A stretch of DNA of 64,000 nucleotides from Pseudoxanthomonas sp. GM95 (GCF_900109775.1 NZ_FOAX01000002.1:434001-498000); one strand, 5' to 3'. Positions 51,749 to 60,427 are shown, counted from the first letter of the stretch. Notes: a model not told the origin generated them from the letters alone. Numbers and translations: made by a program.

Positions 51749-53185
51749 ATGCCCCTCATGTCCAGCTGGCTTCGTCGTCGTTCCGTGGAAGTTTCCGCTC
51801 CTGGCGATGCCGCCGCCACGCAACTGCGTCGCACGCTGAGCTGGCCGCACCTGATCGCGCTGGGCATCGGTGCGATCGTCGGCACCGGCATCTACACGCT
51901 CATCGGCGTCGGTGCAGGCCTGGCCGGGCCCGGCGTGCTGCTGTCCTTCGCCATCGCCGGGGCGATCTGCGCCTGCACTGCACTGGCGTATTCGGAACTG
52001 GCGACGATGATCCCGGCCTCGGGCAGCGCCTACACCTACAGCTACGTGGTGCTGGGCGAATCGATCGCCTGGGTCGTGGGCTGGAGCCTGATCCTGGAAT
52101 ACTCGCTGGTGGTGAGCACCGTGGCGGTGGGCTGGTCGGGCTATGCGGTGGGCTTCCTGGAAGGCTACGGCGTGCACCTGCCGCACGCGCTGGTGGCCGG
52201 GCCGCATGCCGGCGGCATCGTCAACCTGCCGGCGGTCTTCATCACCTTCGTCGCCGCGGGCCTGCTGATCCTGGGCACCCAGGTCAGTGCCACGCTCAAC
52301 GCGCTGCTGGTGGTGGTCAAGATGATCGCGCTGCTGGTGTTCGTGGTGATCGCGCTGCCGCGCTTCGATGCCTCGCTGCTGCATCCGTTCATGCCCAATG
52401 GCTTCTTCAAGACCGTCGATGCGGCCGGCAACGGGCACGGCGTGATGGCCGCGGCGTCGATCATCTTCTTCGCCTTCTATGGCTTCGATGCGATCTCCAC
52501 CGCGGCCGAGGAGACCAAGAAGCCCGAGCGCGACCTCACCATCGGCATCATCGGGTCGATGGCCGGCTGCACGCTGATCTACGTGCTGGTGGCGCTGGCC
52601 GCGATCGGCGCGTTGTCCTACACCGACGTCTCCGCCAGCAACGAACCGCTGGCCCATGTGCTGCGTGTGCTCGGTCATCCGGGCGCGGCCTCGCTGATCG
52701 CCGCCGCCGCCGTCATCGCGCTGCCGACGGTGCTGCTGGCCTTCCTGTATGGGCAGACGCGCATCTTCTTCGTCATGGCGCGCGATGGCTTGATTCCCGA
52801 GCGCCTGGCCAAGGTCAATCGCAAGACCGGCACGCCGGTGACGGTGACGCTGGCCACGGCGGTGCTGATCGCGCTGCTGGCGGGCATCTTTCCGCTGGAT
52901 GAAATCGCCGCGCTGGCCAACGCCGGCACGCTGCTGGCCTTCGTGGCGGTGGGCTGCTGCGTGATGGTGCTGCGCAAGCGCTCGCCCGATGCCAAGCGCA
53001 TCTTCCGCATGCCCGCCGCCTGGGTGCTGGCGCCGCTGGGCGTGCTGGGCTGCGTCTACCTGTTCACCAGCCTGCCGCACACCACCCAGCTGTCGTTCCT
53101 GGTGTGGAACGTGATCGGCGTGGTCGTGTACCTGGCCTACGGCCGTCGCAACAGCCGCCTGGCGGCGCAGGCACCGGCGGGTTGA
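51749..53185 (+). CDS. APC-superfamily amino acid permease, CAT-type
   Basis: The protein is 478 residues from the ATG at 51749 (AGGAG at 51742-51746); an ATG at 51758 is also in frame. About 12 transmembrane segments. The N-terminal signature is 'LSWPHLIALGIGAIVGTGIYTLIGVGAGLAGPGVLLSFAIAGAICACTALAYSELA'. 'IIFFAFYGFDAISTAAEETKKPERDLTIGIIGS' is the hallmark of the cationic-amino-acid (CAT/YfnA) branch. Basic amino acids or amines are the likely cargo. It follows the dehydrogenase pair by 52 bp. Confidence 0.9.
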   Translation: MPLMSSWLRRRSVEVSAPGDAAATQLRRTLSWPHLIALGIGAIVGTGIYTLIGVGAGLAGPGVLLSFAIAGAICACTALAYSELATMIPASGSAYTYSYVVLGESIAWVVGWSLILEYSLVVSTVAVGWSGYAVGFLEGYGVHLPHALVAGPHAGGIVNLPAVFITFVAAGLLILGTQVSATLNALLVVVKMIALLVFVVIALPRFDASLLHPFMPNGFFKTVDAAGNGHGVMAAASIIFFAFYGFDAISTAAEETKKPERDLTIGIIGSMAGCTLIYVLVALAAIGALSYTDVSASNEPLAHVLRVLGHPGAASLIAAAAVIALPTVLLAFLYGQTRIFFVMARDGLIPERLAKVNRKTGTPVTVTLATAVLIALLAGIFPLDEIAALANAGTLLAFVAVGCCVMVLRKRSPDAKRIFRMPAAWVLAPLGVLGCVYLFTSLPHTTQLSFLVWNVIGVVVYLAYGRRNSRLAAQAPAG

Positions 53186-53195
53186 AGAAATTCAC

Positions 53196-53214
53196 GGGCC
53201 GCCGCGTGCGGCCC
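53196..53214 (+). terminator. Short hairpin after the permease gene
   Basis: The 7-bp arms GGGCCGC (53196-53202) and GCGGCCC (53208-53214) lie 10 bp after the stop, without a T-run. Confidence 0.5.
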
Positions 53215-53807
53215 AACGGTGCGTGATCCGCCCCATCGTGCACCCCGGAAGTGCATTCAGAAGCAGCGGAACTTCCTACCGCGCCCCCTTGGAAATCAGC
53301 ACAACCGGGCGCTGCGGCAGGAAAAAAAAGCACAACCGGTTGCACAAGCTGGGATAAGGTTTCCTTGCGTTGCAGAGAAGTGACAGGCCGGACACCCGCC
53401 GCCTCGTGCGTCGGACAGGCCTGGAAACACCGCCGGACGGGCCTTTCAGCCCGGCTGGCAATGTGGAAGGCGGTGGGGCAGGCCATGCGATGTGGCCTGC
53501 GGGAGACCCCGTCATCCGTGCAGCGGCCGCGCCAGTGAAGCGCGCGGCGGGACGAGAGCGAAAAGGACAGGACAACTTCGAAACCGACGAGCGCCCCCGC
53601 GCGCCGTCGCTGGCGATGCATTGCCCGAAGCCACCTGCGCCTCCCGCACGTTCCGACCATCCGCCGCGATCGGAATCTGAAGTTGCAGTCGTTCGTCTCC
53701 AGCCGGGTTCACAGGGGAAACCGGTTGGACAGTCGCCAAGCCACTCATGCCACACCCGCGCCAAGGCCCCACGCCTTGCGCCTCAACCAGCTACGGGGAA
53801 CTGCCAG
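53215..53807. other. Long leader region upstream of TBDR with direct repeats
   Basis: These 593 bp show no believable gene; the open forward frame gives a low-complexity Pro/Arg/Ser-rich translation. AGCACAACCGG occurs at 53298-53308 and 53329-53339, starting 31 bp apart. The second copy forms the 10-bp palindrome CAACCGGTTG at 53333-53342. An A8 run lies at 53322-53329. These look like regulator sites for the receptor gene. Confidence 0.5.
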
Positions 53808-56405
53808 GTGAAGAAGAATCTGCTGTCGAAATCGATCTGCCTCTGTCTCATCACCCTTCCGCTGCCCTTGCTGGCGCAGGAAGCCAGTGACAGCAGCGCC
53901 GCCCTCGCAGCAGGCCCGGCCGATGCCAGCGCCCCGGCCGACGGCAAGACCAAGCAGCTTGATGCGGTCTCCGTCACCGGCCTGCGCGGCTTGACCAAGA
54001 CGGTGACCGAATCAGCGGTGCCGGTTGATGTGATCAGCCCGGTCGAGCTGCAGCAGGTGGGTTCCAACGACACGCTGGACGTGCTCAAGACGCTGGTGCC
54101 TTCGCTGTCGGTGAACCGCGCGACCAACTCCACCACCGGCACCTTCATCCGTGCCATCACCTTGCGCGGGCTGAGTGCGGACAAGACCCTGCTGCTGGTC
54201 AATGGCAAGCGCCGCCACAAGTCGGCCAGCGTGGCGATGGACGGCAGCGGTTCGCAGGCCGCCGATGCGGCGGTGATTCCCTCCATCGCGCTGAAGTCGG
54301 TCGAGGTGCTGCGCGATGGCGCCGCGGCGCAGTACGGCTCGGACGCGATCGCCGGTGTGGTCAACTTCCAGTTGAAGGATGCCGACCATGGCGGCTCGCT
54401 GGAAGCACAGATGGGCCAGTACTACGAAGGCGACGGCGACGACTACAAGGTGGCCGGCAACATCGGCCTGCCGCTGACCGACCACGGCTTCATCAACATC
54501 TCCGGCGAGATCACCAAGAACGATCGCGTGGTGCGCTCCAGGCAGTACACCAACAGCGCCTTCGACCCCTATGCAGAAGCCGCCAGCAACCCCGCCTATG
54601 CAGCCAACGTCGACCTGAGCGAGCCGCTGTACCGCGCCGGCAAGCCCAAGAGCGAGGCGTATCGCCTGTTCGTCAACTCCGGCATCGACGTGGGCGACTA
54701 CGGCCAGGTCTATGCCTTTGGCAACTACTCCTGGTCGCAGGGCTGGACCGACGCCAACTATCGTTACCCGGGCCACGGCCAGGCCGTGACCGATACGCCG
54801 GTGCGCCTGCAGGACGGCAGCGTGTGGCGCTTCAGCGACATCTTCCCGGCCGGCTTCACACCGCAGTTTGCAGGGCGGGTCAAGGACGCCAGTGCAACCG
54901 CTGGTTATCGCGACACGATTCCGATGGGCGACAGCGAGTTCAACTACGACCTGAGCGGCCGCTACGGCCGCAGCCAGATCGACTACTACATGACCAACAC
55001 GGTCAATCCGTCGCTGGGCATGGACTCGCCGCGCAAGTTCCACTCCTACGGGTTCCTCAACGAGGAAGCCGCGCTCAATGCCGACACCACCTTCCGTACG
55101 CCGGTGTCGTGGATGAGCGACGACCTGGTGCTCAACGCCGGTGCTGAAGCGCGCCGCGAATACTTCGAGATCCTGCCGGGCGATCCGGCCTCGTATGCGC
55201 AGGGCACGTATTCGGTCGCCGATCCATATGGCTTCTGCAATGACGACGGCACCCCGACCGCCAGTGCGCCGACTGGCGTGGGCCTGAACTGCGCCAACCC
55301 GAGTGATCCGGTCTACCGCCTGTTGTCGGTTGGCGCCAGCGGCTTCCCCGGCTTCTCGCCGGAGAACACCAGCCGCACGCACACCGACAGCTATTCCGGC
55401 TACCTGGAAGCCTCGGGCAACGTGACCGAAAAGTGGTTCCTGGATCTGGCCGGCCGCTACGAGCATTACGACGAGTACGGCGGCAACACCAGCTTCAAGC
55501 TGGCCACCCGTTACGCGATCAACGACTGGCTGGCGGTGCGCGGCTCGGTGGGTTCGGGCTTCCGTGTCCCGTCCACCGGCGTGGCCAACATCCAGAGCGT
55601 GTCGGTGGTGAGCATCGACGGCATCATGCAGGAGACCGGGCTGTTCCCCGCATCCAGCGCAGTGGCCGGTTTCCTCGGCGCAGATCCGCTCAAGCCGGAA
55701 AAATCCAGGAACGTCTCGCTGGGCCTGGTACTGACGCCGGCCGACAACATCAACCTGACCCTCGACGCTTACCGCATCGAGATCGACGACATGATCTATG
55801 CGACCTCGCTGATCACCGTGACGCCGGCGATCCGCACGCAGATGGAGGCCGCCGGCGTCCCCGGCGCAGGCACCATCAGCAGCGTACGCTTCTTCCAGAA
55901 CGGCTTTGACGCCACGGTCAGCGGCGTGGACCTGGTCGGCTCGTACCGCAAGAGCTGGGGCAACGGCCAGACCACCGACTTCACCACCGGCATCAACTAC
56001 AACAAGTACGAAGTCGACCAGGTCAATTACACCAATCTGTTCAACAGCCAGACCATCTACAACTTCGAACACTCAGCGCCCAAGTTCAAGGGCAACGTGA
56101 CCGCACGCCATGACTTCGGTCCGGTGCAGGCCATGTTGCGCGCCAACATCTACGGCCCGTACGACTACATGCGCACCACCTCGCCGTACCCGGTGCAGAG
56201 CTACCACACCAAGGTGCAGTTCGATACCGAGGTATCCTGGGACATGAGCGAGAAGGTCAAGCTGGCCATCGGCGCCAGCAACCTCTTCGATACCTACCCG
56301 GACAAGGACCGCATCAACTCGGTCAGCTACGGGCAGGTGTATCGCGACGGTCCGGTGGACTGGCTGGGCGGGTATTACTACGCCAAGGTCAACGTCAACT
56401 TCTGA
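53808..56405 (+). CDS. TonB-dependent receptor
   Basis: The protein is 865 residues from the GTG at 53808, chosen because it opens the signal peptide 'LLSKSICLCLITLPLPLLAQ'. The frame upstream is open for over 400 bp, but the residues are not coding-like. The plug is of a different subfamily from the Xanth/Caul type: 'VTESAVPVDVISPVELQQVGSNDTLDVLKTLVPSLSV', 'LRGLSADKTLLLVNGKRRHKSASV' and 'VEVLRDGAAAQYGSDAIAGVVNF'. The barrel ends 'GGYYYAKVNVNF'. Cargo is unknown; the propeller protein and azurin that follow within 50 bp hint at redox or metal-related uptake. Confidence 0.9.
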   Translation: MKKNLLSKSICLCLITLPLPLLAQEASDSSAALAAGPADASAPADGKTKQLDAVSVTGLRGLTKTVTESAVPVDVISPVELQQVGSNDTLDVLKTLVPSLSVNRATNSTTGTFIRAITLRGLSADKTLLLVNGKRRHKSASVAMDGSGSQAADAAVIPSIALKSVEVLRDGAAAQYGSDAIAGVVNFQLKDADHGGSLEAQMGQYYEGDGDDYKVAGNIGLPLTDHGFINISGEITKNDRVVRSRQYTNSAFDPYAEAASNPAYAANVDLSEPLYRAGKPKSEAYRLFVNSGIDVGDYGQVYAFGNYSWSQGWTDANYRYPGHGQAVTDTPVRLQDGSVWRFSDIFPAGFTPQFAGRVKDASATAGYRDTIPMGDSEFNYDLSGRYGRSQIDYYMTNTVNPSLGMDSPRKFHSYGFLNEEAALNADTTFRTPVSWMSDDLVLNAGAEARREYFEILPGDPASYAQGTYSVADPYGFCNDDGTPTASAPTGVGLNCANPSDPVYRLLSVGASGFPGFSPENTSRTHTDSYSGYLEASGNVTEKWFLDLAGRYEHYDEYGGNTSFKLATRYAINDWLAVRGSVGSGFRVPSTGVANIQSVSVVSIDGIMQETGLFPASSAVAGFLGADPLKPEKSRNVSLGLVLTPADNINLTLDAYRIEIDDMIYATSLITVTPAIRTQMEAAGVPGAGTISSVRFFQNGFDATVSGVDLVGSYRKSWGNGQTTDFTTGINYNKYEVDQVNYTNLFNSQTIYNFEHSAPKFKGNVTARHDFGPVQAMLRANIYGPYDYMRTTSPYPVQSYHTKVQFDTEVSWDMSEKVKLAIGASNLFDTYPDKDRINSVSYGQVYRDGPVDWLGGYYYAKVNVNF

Positions 56406-56410
56406 TCGGC

Positions 56411-57361
56411 ATGCGGTGCTTGAACTTGCGCAGGTGGCGCCAGGGGCTGCTGCTCCTGGCGCTGGCCGGCACCGGGCCTGCGCTGGCGCAGGCGCAGGCG
56501 CCGGTGGCGACCCAGCAGGTCGATGCGCCCGGCGCGTTCCCGGAGAGCATGACGGTTGCGCCGGATGGCACGCTGGTTTTCAGCGCGCTGTCGGGCAATC
56601 ACCTCCTCCGCGCCATCGATCCGCAGCACGTGGTGCCGTGGATCAAGGTGCCGGGGCAGGGCGTGTCGATCTACGGCGTGTTGGCCGATGCGGCGCGCAA
56701 CACCTTGTGGAGCTGCATCGTGCGCCGGGTCGATGGCGGGCTGCAGACCACGCTCAATCGCTACACGCTGGACACTGGCGCGCTGGTCTCGGCCACGCTG
56801 TTTCCCGGGCGCGGTCGCTGCAATGACATCAGCGTCGGGCCCGATGGCGTGGTCTATGCCACCGATATCGAAGCCGGCCGCCTGTTCTCGCTGGATCCGA
56901 ACACCGGGACGCTGAAGCTGCTGCTCGACGATGCCGCGCTCAAGGGCCTCGACGGCATCACTTGGCTTCAGGGCGTGCTGTACGTCAACAACTTCCGCAC
57001 CGGTGCGCTGGATCGCGTGCAGCTGCCCGATGCCGCCCCGGGCACGCCCGCGAAGCTGATTCCGCAGCGCCTGTCGCGTCCGCTGGAAAAGCCCGATGGC
57101 ATGCGCCTGAGTGGCGATGGCGCCTTGCTGGTGGCCGAAGGCGTCGGTCGGATGAGCCTGCTGCGGCCGTGCGGCGCGGACTGCTTCGAAGTCCGCACGC
57201 TGGCCGAAGAGCTGGACGGGCCGACCGCGGTGTCGGTCCGCGCCGGCCTGGCCTGGGTCGTCGATGCGCGCCTGCGCGAACGCACCGCGGTGGCGCAGCG
57301 CACGCTCGCGCCGACCGGCTTTATCGCGCGCGCTTACTGTATGGCGGACGCGTGCCCGTGA
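56411..57361 (+). CDS. Secreted six-bladed propeller protein (SMP-30/NHL-like)
   Basis: The 316-residue protein has a signal peptide ('GLLLLALAGTGPALAQAQ'). Repeats of the SMP-30/Lactonase kind follow: 'PESMTVAPDGTLVFSALSGNHLL', 'CNDISVGPDGVVYATDIEAGRLFSLDP', 'DGITWLQGVLYVNN', 'KPDGMRLSGDGALLVAEGVGRM'. Asn/Asp metal-ligand candidates are present, but the Glu of the first blade is less clear. Several Cys suggest periplasmic disulfides. It starts 5 bp after the TBDR stop, so it is cotranscribed. A lactonase activity is possible but the protein may only bind. Confidence 0.72.
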   Translation: MRCLNLRRWRQGLLLLALAGTGPALAQAQAPVATQQVDAPGAFPESMTVAPDGTLVFSALSGNHLLRAIDPQHVVPWIKVPGQGVSIYGVLADAARNTLWSCIVRRVDGGLQTTLNRYTLDTGALVSATLFPGRGRCNDISVGPDGVVYATDIEAGRLFSLDPNTGTLKLLLDDAALKGLDGITWLQGVLYVNNFRTGALDRVQLPDAAPGTPAKLIPQRLSRPLEKPDGMRLSGDGALLVAEGVGRMSLLRPCGADCFEVRTLAEELDGPTAVSVRAGLAWVVDARLRERTAVAQRTLAPTGFIARAYCMADACP

Positions 57362-57402
57362 GTTTTCCTCTTCTGTTTCCCCATCCGCTTCTGGAGTCCG
57401 CA

Positions 57403-57861
57403 ATGAAGAACAAGACCCTTTGGGCCACCCTGGCGCTGATCGCAGGCGGTGCCTGCGCGCAGGGCGCCTCGGCCAAGACCTGTGCGGTGGAGGTCTCCAG
57501 CACCGATGCGATGCGCTTCGACAAGACCGAGCTGAAAGTCGACGCCAGCTGCACCGAGGTCAAGCTGACCCTGGTCCACGCCGGCAAGCTGCCGGTCAAC
57601 ATCATGGGTCACAACGTGGTGGTCGCCAAAACCGCTGACGTCGCCGAAGTGACCAGCGCCGGCATCAAGGCGGGTGCGGCCAGCGACTACGTCGCTGCCG
57701 ACGACAAAGCCGTGATCGCCCACACCAAGCTCATCGGCGGTGGCCAGAGCACCACGCTGACCTTCTCGACCAAGGGGCTGACCAAGGGCGGCGATTACAG
57801 CTTCTTCTGTTCCTTCCCGGGCCATTCCAGCCTGATGAAGGGCAAGTTCGTCTTCGGCTGA
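57403..57861 (+). CDS. azu: Azurin (blue copper protein)
   Basis: The 152-residue precursor has a signal peptide ending 'GASA', giving a mature chain of about 128 residues as in other azurins. All features are present: the Cys pair in 'KTCAVEV' and 'DASCTEV', His46 with its Gly in 'NIMGHNVVV', and the Cys112-His117-Met121 ligand loop 'FFCSFPGHSSLMKG'. It is a periplasmic one-electron carrier. The gene lies 41 bp after the propeller gene with GGAG 8 bases before the ATG, so it may be expressed with the TBDR. Confidence 0.97.
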   Translation: MKNKTLWATLALIAGGACAQGASAKTCAVEVSSTDAMRFDKTELKVDASCTEVKLTLVHAGKLPVNIMGHNVVVAKTADVAEVTSAGIKAGAASDYVAADDKAVIAHTKLIGGGQSTTLTFSTKGLTKGGDYSFFCSFPGHSSLMKGKFVFG

Positions 57862-57876
57862 TCTGCCGCAGAGCGC

Positions 57877-57899
57877 GGCCCGGGTGCAATGCCCGGGCC
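57877..57899. terminator. Hairpin between azurin and converging small gene
   Basis: The 8-bp arms GGCCCGGG (57877-57884) and CCCGGGCC (57892-57899) surround a 7-base loop. It lies 15 bp after the azurin stop and 9 bp before the stop of the opposite gene, so it can serve both. Confidence 0.7.
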
Positions 57900-57908
57900 T
57901 GGCGTCCG

Positions 57909-58124
57909 TTAGCGGGCGCGCTCCAGTTCGAACATCTGCAGGACGTCATGGACGCCCTTGCGCACGGCCAGGCGCTCCGGCGCAGCCAGATCGCGCGTGG
58001 CGGCCAGCAGCAGGCTGGCGGCCCAGGTCGTGCGATCGGCGTTGGTGTCACTTGCATGGCACGCCAGGCGCAGGGCCACGCCGGACACACGTTCCTGCAC
58101 GAGTTCTTTCTGGATGCCTGACAT
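57909..58124 (-). CDS. Small protein of unknown function
   Basis: The 71 residues from the ATG at 58124 form a soluble helical protein ('MSGIQKELVQERVSGVALRLACHAS', 'ERLAVRKGVHDVLQMFELERAR') with two segments fit for amphipathic helices. No signal peptide or known motif. Placement against a terminator and the balanced residue use argue that it is real. Confidence 0.45.
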   Translation of the reverse strand: MSGIQKELVQERVSGVALRLACHASDTNADRTTWAASLLLAATRDLAAPERLAVRKGVHDVLQMFELERAR

Positions 58125-58396
58125 CAGAGTCCCCACCGCGCTCGATGCGTCGCTCCCCAGCGGCGCTGACGTCCATCCTAGCGTTGCTTTCCTACGTGCG
58201 GGTGACCCGGCGCGACCGGTTGTCGGATCGTGTCATCGCGTGTGATGGGATGCTCGATTCGGTCGCTTGGCATGGAGCGTGCGTCGAGTTTCACGACGCA
58301 CCGGCACCCGGCCGGCCCATCAAGCACCCGTGCAGATGGCCGTTACCGGGGGCAGGCCCGTGGCCTTTGAATCGTAGTCCTGGACGTAATCGCCGC

Positions 58397-58780
58397 ATGG
58401 AATCCATTGCTGAAGCTCGCCTGGCACGCCGCCGCGCCCGCGCCGACCGGAACTGGCACGCGGCCGTCCTGATGCTGGGCGGCCCACCGATCGCCACGAT
58501 CCTGGCGTGGATGCTGCTGCCTCCGGACATGGTGGGCGGCGCCGGCGACGTGACCCTGATCTGGTCGATCTTCATGGGCACCTTCGTCATTGCCGGCGTT
58601 GTGGCGCTGGTGGAGGTGTTCTTTGGCGAGCCGCTGGTGTTCTGGCTGGCGTTCGCCATCCTGTCCGGGCTGCTGGTCTACAGCGTGCATGATTTCCGGG
58701 CCAGGACGGTCGCTGAAGCCGCGACGCTGGCCGATCAGCCGGTCGATTCCCGCAGTGGCCCGGGCGGCCCGCGCGGCTGA
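58397..58780 (+). CDS. Small inner-membrane protein of unknown function
   Basis: The 127 residues from the ATG at 58397 start basic ('EARLARRRARADRNW'). Three or four hydrophobic segments follow ('AAVLMLGGPPIATILAWMLL', 'LIWSIFMGTFVIAGVVALVEV', 'LVFWLAFAILSGLLVYSV'), then a polar tail. I do not recognise a family. It stands alone between a divergent small gene and the LacI leader. Confidence 0.5.
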   Translation: MESIAEARLARRRARADRNWHAAVLMLGGPPIATILAWMLLPPDMVGGAGDVTLIWSIFMGTFVIAGVVALVEVFFGEPLVFWLAFAILSGLLVYSVHDFRARTVAEAATLADQPVDSRSGPGGPRG

Positions 58781-59319
58781 TCCTTCGAAGCAGCGGGCGC
58801 GCCGCGTCCGCGGCAGGGCGTTCGATCTGCAGTCTCCCAGACGCCGACATCCTGTGCGTTGCATATGGCAGACACATCGCTGTCCTGCGCGGGTCCTGTC
58901 GTAGGTCGCGCCGGGACATCGGAAGTCCGGCCGGGGCTTGCGTTGCGCATTCGAAATGGCGCAGTGCAGCGAGGATTACATGGCGCGCGCCGTGACTGCG
59001 CGAGTCGGGATCCGCCTAAAAACTTTAAAACCTTTAAAAACCGTTATTTGAACGATCGGTGGCCGTGCTGCGGCGGTAGCAGAACGTGACGCCACATTGC
59101 ACCTTGCGTCGCAGCATGTAAGCGCTTGCAACTCCTGATACGTTGCCGCCCGCCAAAGGGGCAGGGTGCCGTGGAAGGGGGGCTTCCAGTGCCGAAAGAC
59201 ACATGCAATCAGCGGATGTCGCAAAACGTGACGCCGCTTCAATCCAGCATCTGGACCGGGTGGCCGATGCCGTCCGTGCACCAGGTCCGTGCCGTTTTGT
59301 TGCCGACGCCGCCACAGGC
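58781..59319. other. Long leader of the LacI gene with AT-rich block
   Basis: No convincing gene lies in these 539 bp. A 24-bp AT-rich block (59017-59040) repeats the unit AAA-CTTT three times, unusual in this GC-rich DNA. AACGTGACGCC is repeated at 59083-59093 and 59225-59235. A LacI-type operator is at 59117-59130. The promoter of the LacI gene is probably in this stretch. Confidence 0.5.
59117..59130. promoter_or_regulatory. LacI-family operator
   Basis: TGTAAGCGCTTGCA fits the LacI-family consensus TGnAAnCGnTTnCA at every fixed position, with the central CG. It lies 190 bp before the LacI start, suggesting autoregulation and perhaps control of the receptor behind it. Confidence 0.7.
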
Positions 59320-60336
59320 ATGAACATCACCATCAAGGATGTCGCCCGCGTGGCCGAAGTGTCCGTGGCGACGGTGTCGCGCGCGCTCAATGGCCGCCAG
59401 TACGTGGCCGAAGACGTGCGGGCGCGCATCCTCAAGGTGGCCAGCGAGCTGCGCTACAGCCCGCACCATGCCGCCCGCGCCCTGAGCAGCCGTCGCACCC
59501 ACACCATCGGCGTGGTCCTGCCCGACCTGTATGGCGAGTTCTTCTCCGAGTTGATGCGCGGCATCGACCACGCCGCCCGCGAACGCGGCCTGCACCTGCT
59601 GGTGTCCAGCTGCCACGGCAGCCTGGCCGAACAGCGCGACGCGCTGCGTGCCACGCCTGGTCGGGTCGACGGCGTGCTGGTGATGTCGCCGTTCCTGGGC
59701 AGCGAGCAGTCGCTGGACGAGGCCCTGGCCCCGGACGTGCCGGCGGTGTTGATGAACTGCGCCGGCAGCCCGCGCGCCACCGTACTCAACGTCGACAACT
59801 ATGGCGGCGCCTACGCCATGACCCGCCACCTGCTGGAGGTGGGCCATCGCCGGATCGCCTTCATCTGTGGGCCGGCCGACAACTTCGATGCCTGCGAGCG
59901 CCTGCGTGGTTATCGCGATGCGCTGGCGACCGTGGCCGATGCCGCCGCGCCGTGGACGGTGGAAGGCGCCTTCGACGAGGCCTCCGGCTATCGCGCCGGC
60001 GAAGCCTTCGCCCAGGGCGAGCGCCCGGATGCGGTGTTCGCCGCCAACGACATGATGGCGCTGGGCTGCCTGTTCGCCCTGCGCAAGGCCGGCCTGCAGG
60101 TGCCAGACGACATCGCCGTGGCCGGCTTCGACGACGTGCCGATGGCGCGCTACGTCCATCCGGCCCTGACCACGATGCGCGTGGACATCGCCAGCCTTGG
60201 CGCCCGCGCGCTGCAGCTTCTTCTCCAACACCCCGGCCTGGGTGGCGATGACGCCACGCCCGGGGATGCCTCGGCCCTGGTGCCGCAACTCGTCGTGCGC
60301 GATTCCAGCGCCGTGCCGGAGCGTCGCATGGGCTGA
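59320..60336 (+). CDS. LacI-family sugar-responsive repressor
   Basis: The 338-residue protein starts at the ATG at 59320, the first codon of the classic 'MNITIKDVARVAEVSVATVSRALNGRQYVAEDVRARIL' DNA-binding domain with hinge helix 'SPHHAARALSSRR'. A periplasmic-binding-protein-like domain follows ('TIGVVLPDLYGEFFSELMRGID', 'AVFAANDMMALGCLFALRKAGLQVPDDIAVAGFDD'). It directly precedes an Oar-type TBDR and a halogenase-like gene, so the locus probably responds to a sugar. The sugar is unknown. Confidence 0.94.
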   Translation: MNITIKDVARVAEVSVATVSRALNGRQYVAEDVRARILKVASELRYSPHHAARALSSRRTHTIGVVLPDLYGEFFSELMRGIDHAARERGLHLLVSSCHGSLAEQRDALRATPGRVDGVLVMSPFLGSEQSLDEALAPDVPAVLMNCAGSPRATVLNVDNYGGAYAMTRHLLEVGHRRIAFICGPADNFDACERLRGYRDALATVADAAAPWTVEGAFDEASGYRAGEAFAQGERPDAVFAANDMMALGCLFALRKAGLQVPDDIAVAGFDDVPMARYVHPALTTMRVDIASLGARALQLLLQHPGLGGDDATPGDASALVPQLVVRDSSAVPERRMG

Positions 60337-60403
60337 ACCACCGCCTTCTTCGTTTTCGCAGTGCAAGCAAACAACCGATAGAGACGTCCCAAGTCAGTGT
60401 TCC

Positions 60404-60427
60404 GACTGCCCTAAGGAGGGCAAAGTC
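60404..60427 (+). promoter_or_regulatory. Hairpin burying the ribosome-binding site of the Oar-like receptor
   Basis: GACT-GCCCT, loop AAGG, AGGGC-(AA)-AGTC: a 5-bp inner stem (60408-60412/60417-60421) is continued by a 4-bp outer stem (60404-60407/60424-60427) after a 2-base bulge. The strong Shine-Dalgarno AAGGAGG (60413-60419) lies in the loop and 3' arm, and the stem ends at the ATG. GGA at the loop edge resembles an RsmA/CsrA site. Confidence 0.55.

Noticed and set aside
53370..53807. N-terminal extension of the receptor at 53808
   Set aside because: In frame but Pro/Ser/Arg-rich; the hydrophobic signal peptide begins only after the GTG at 53808.
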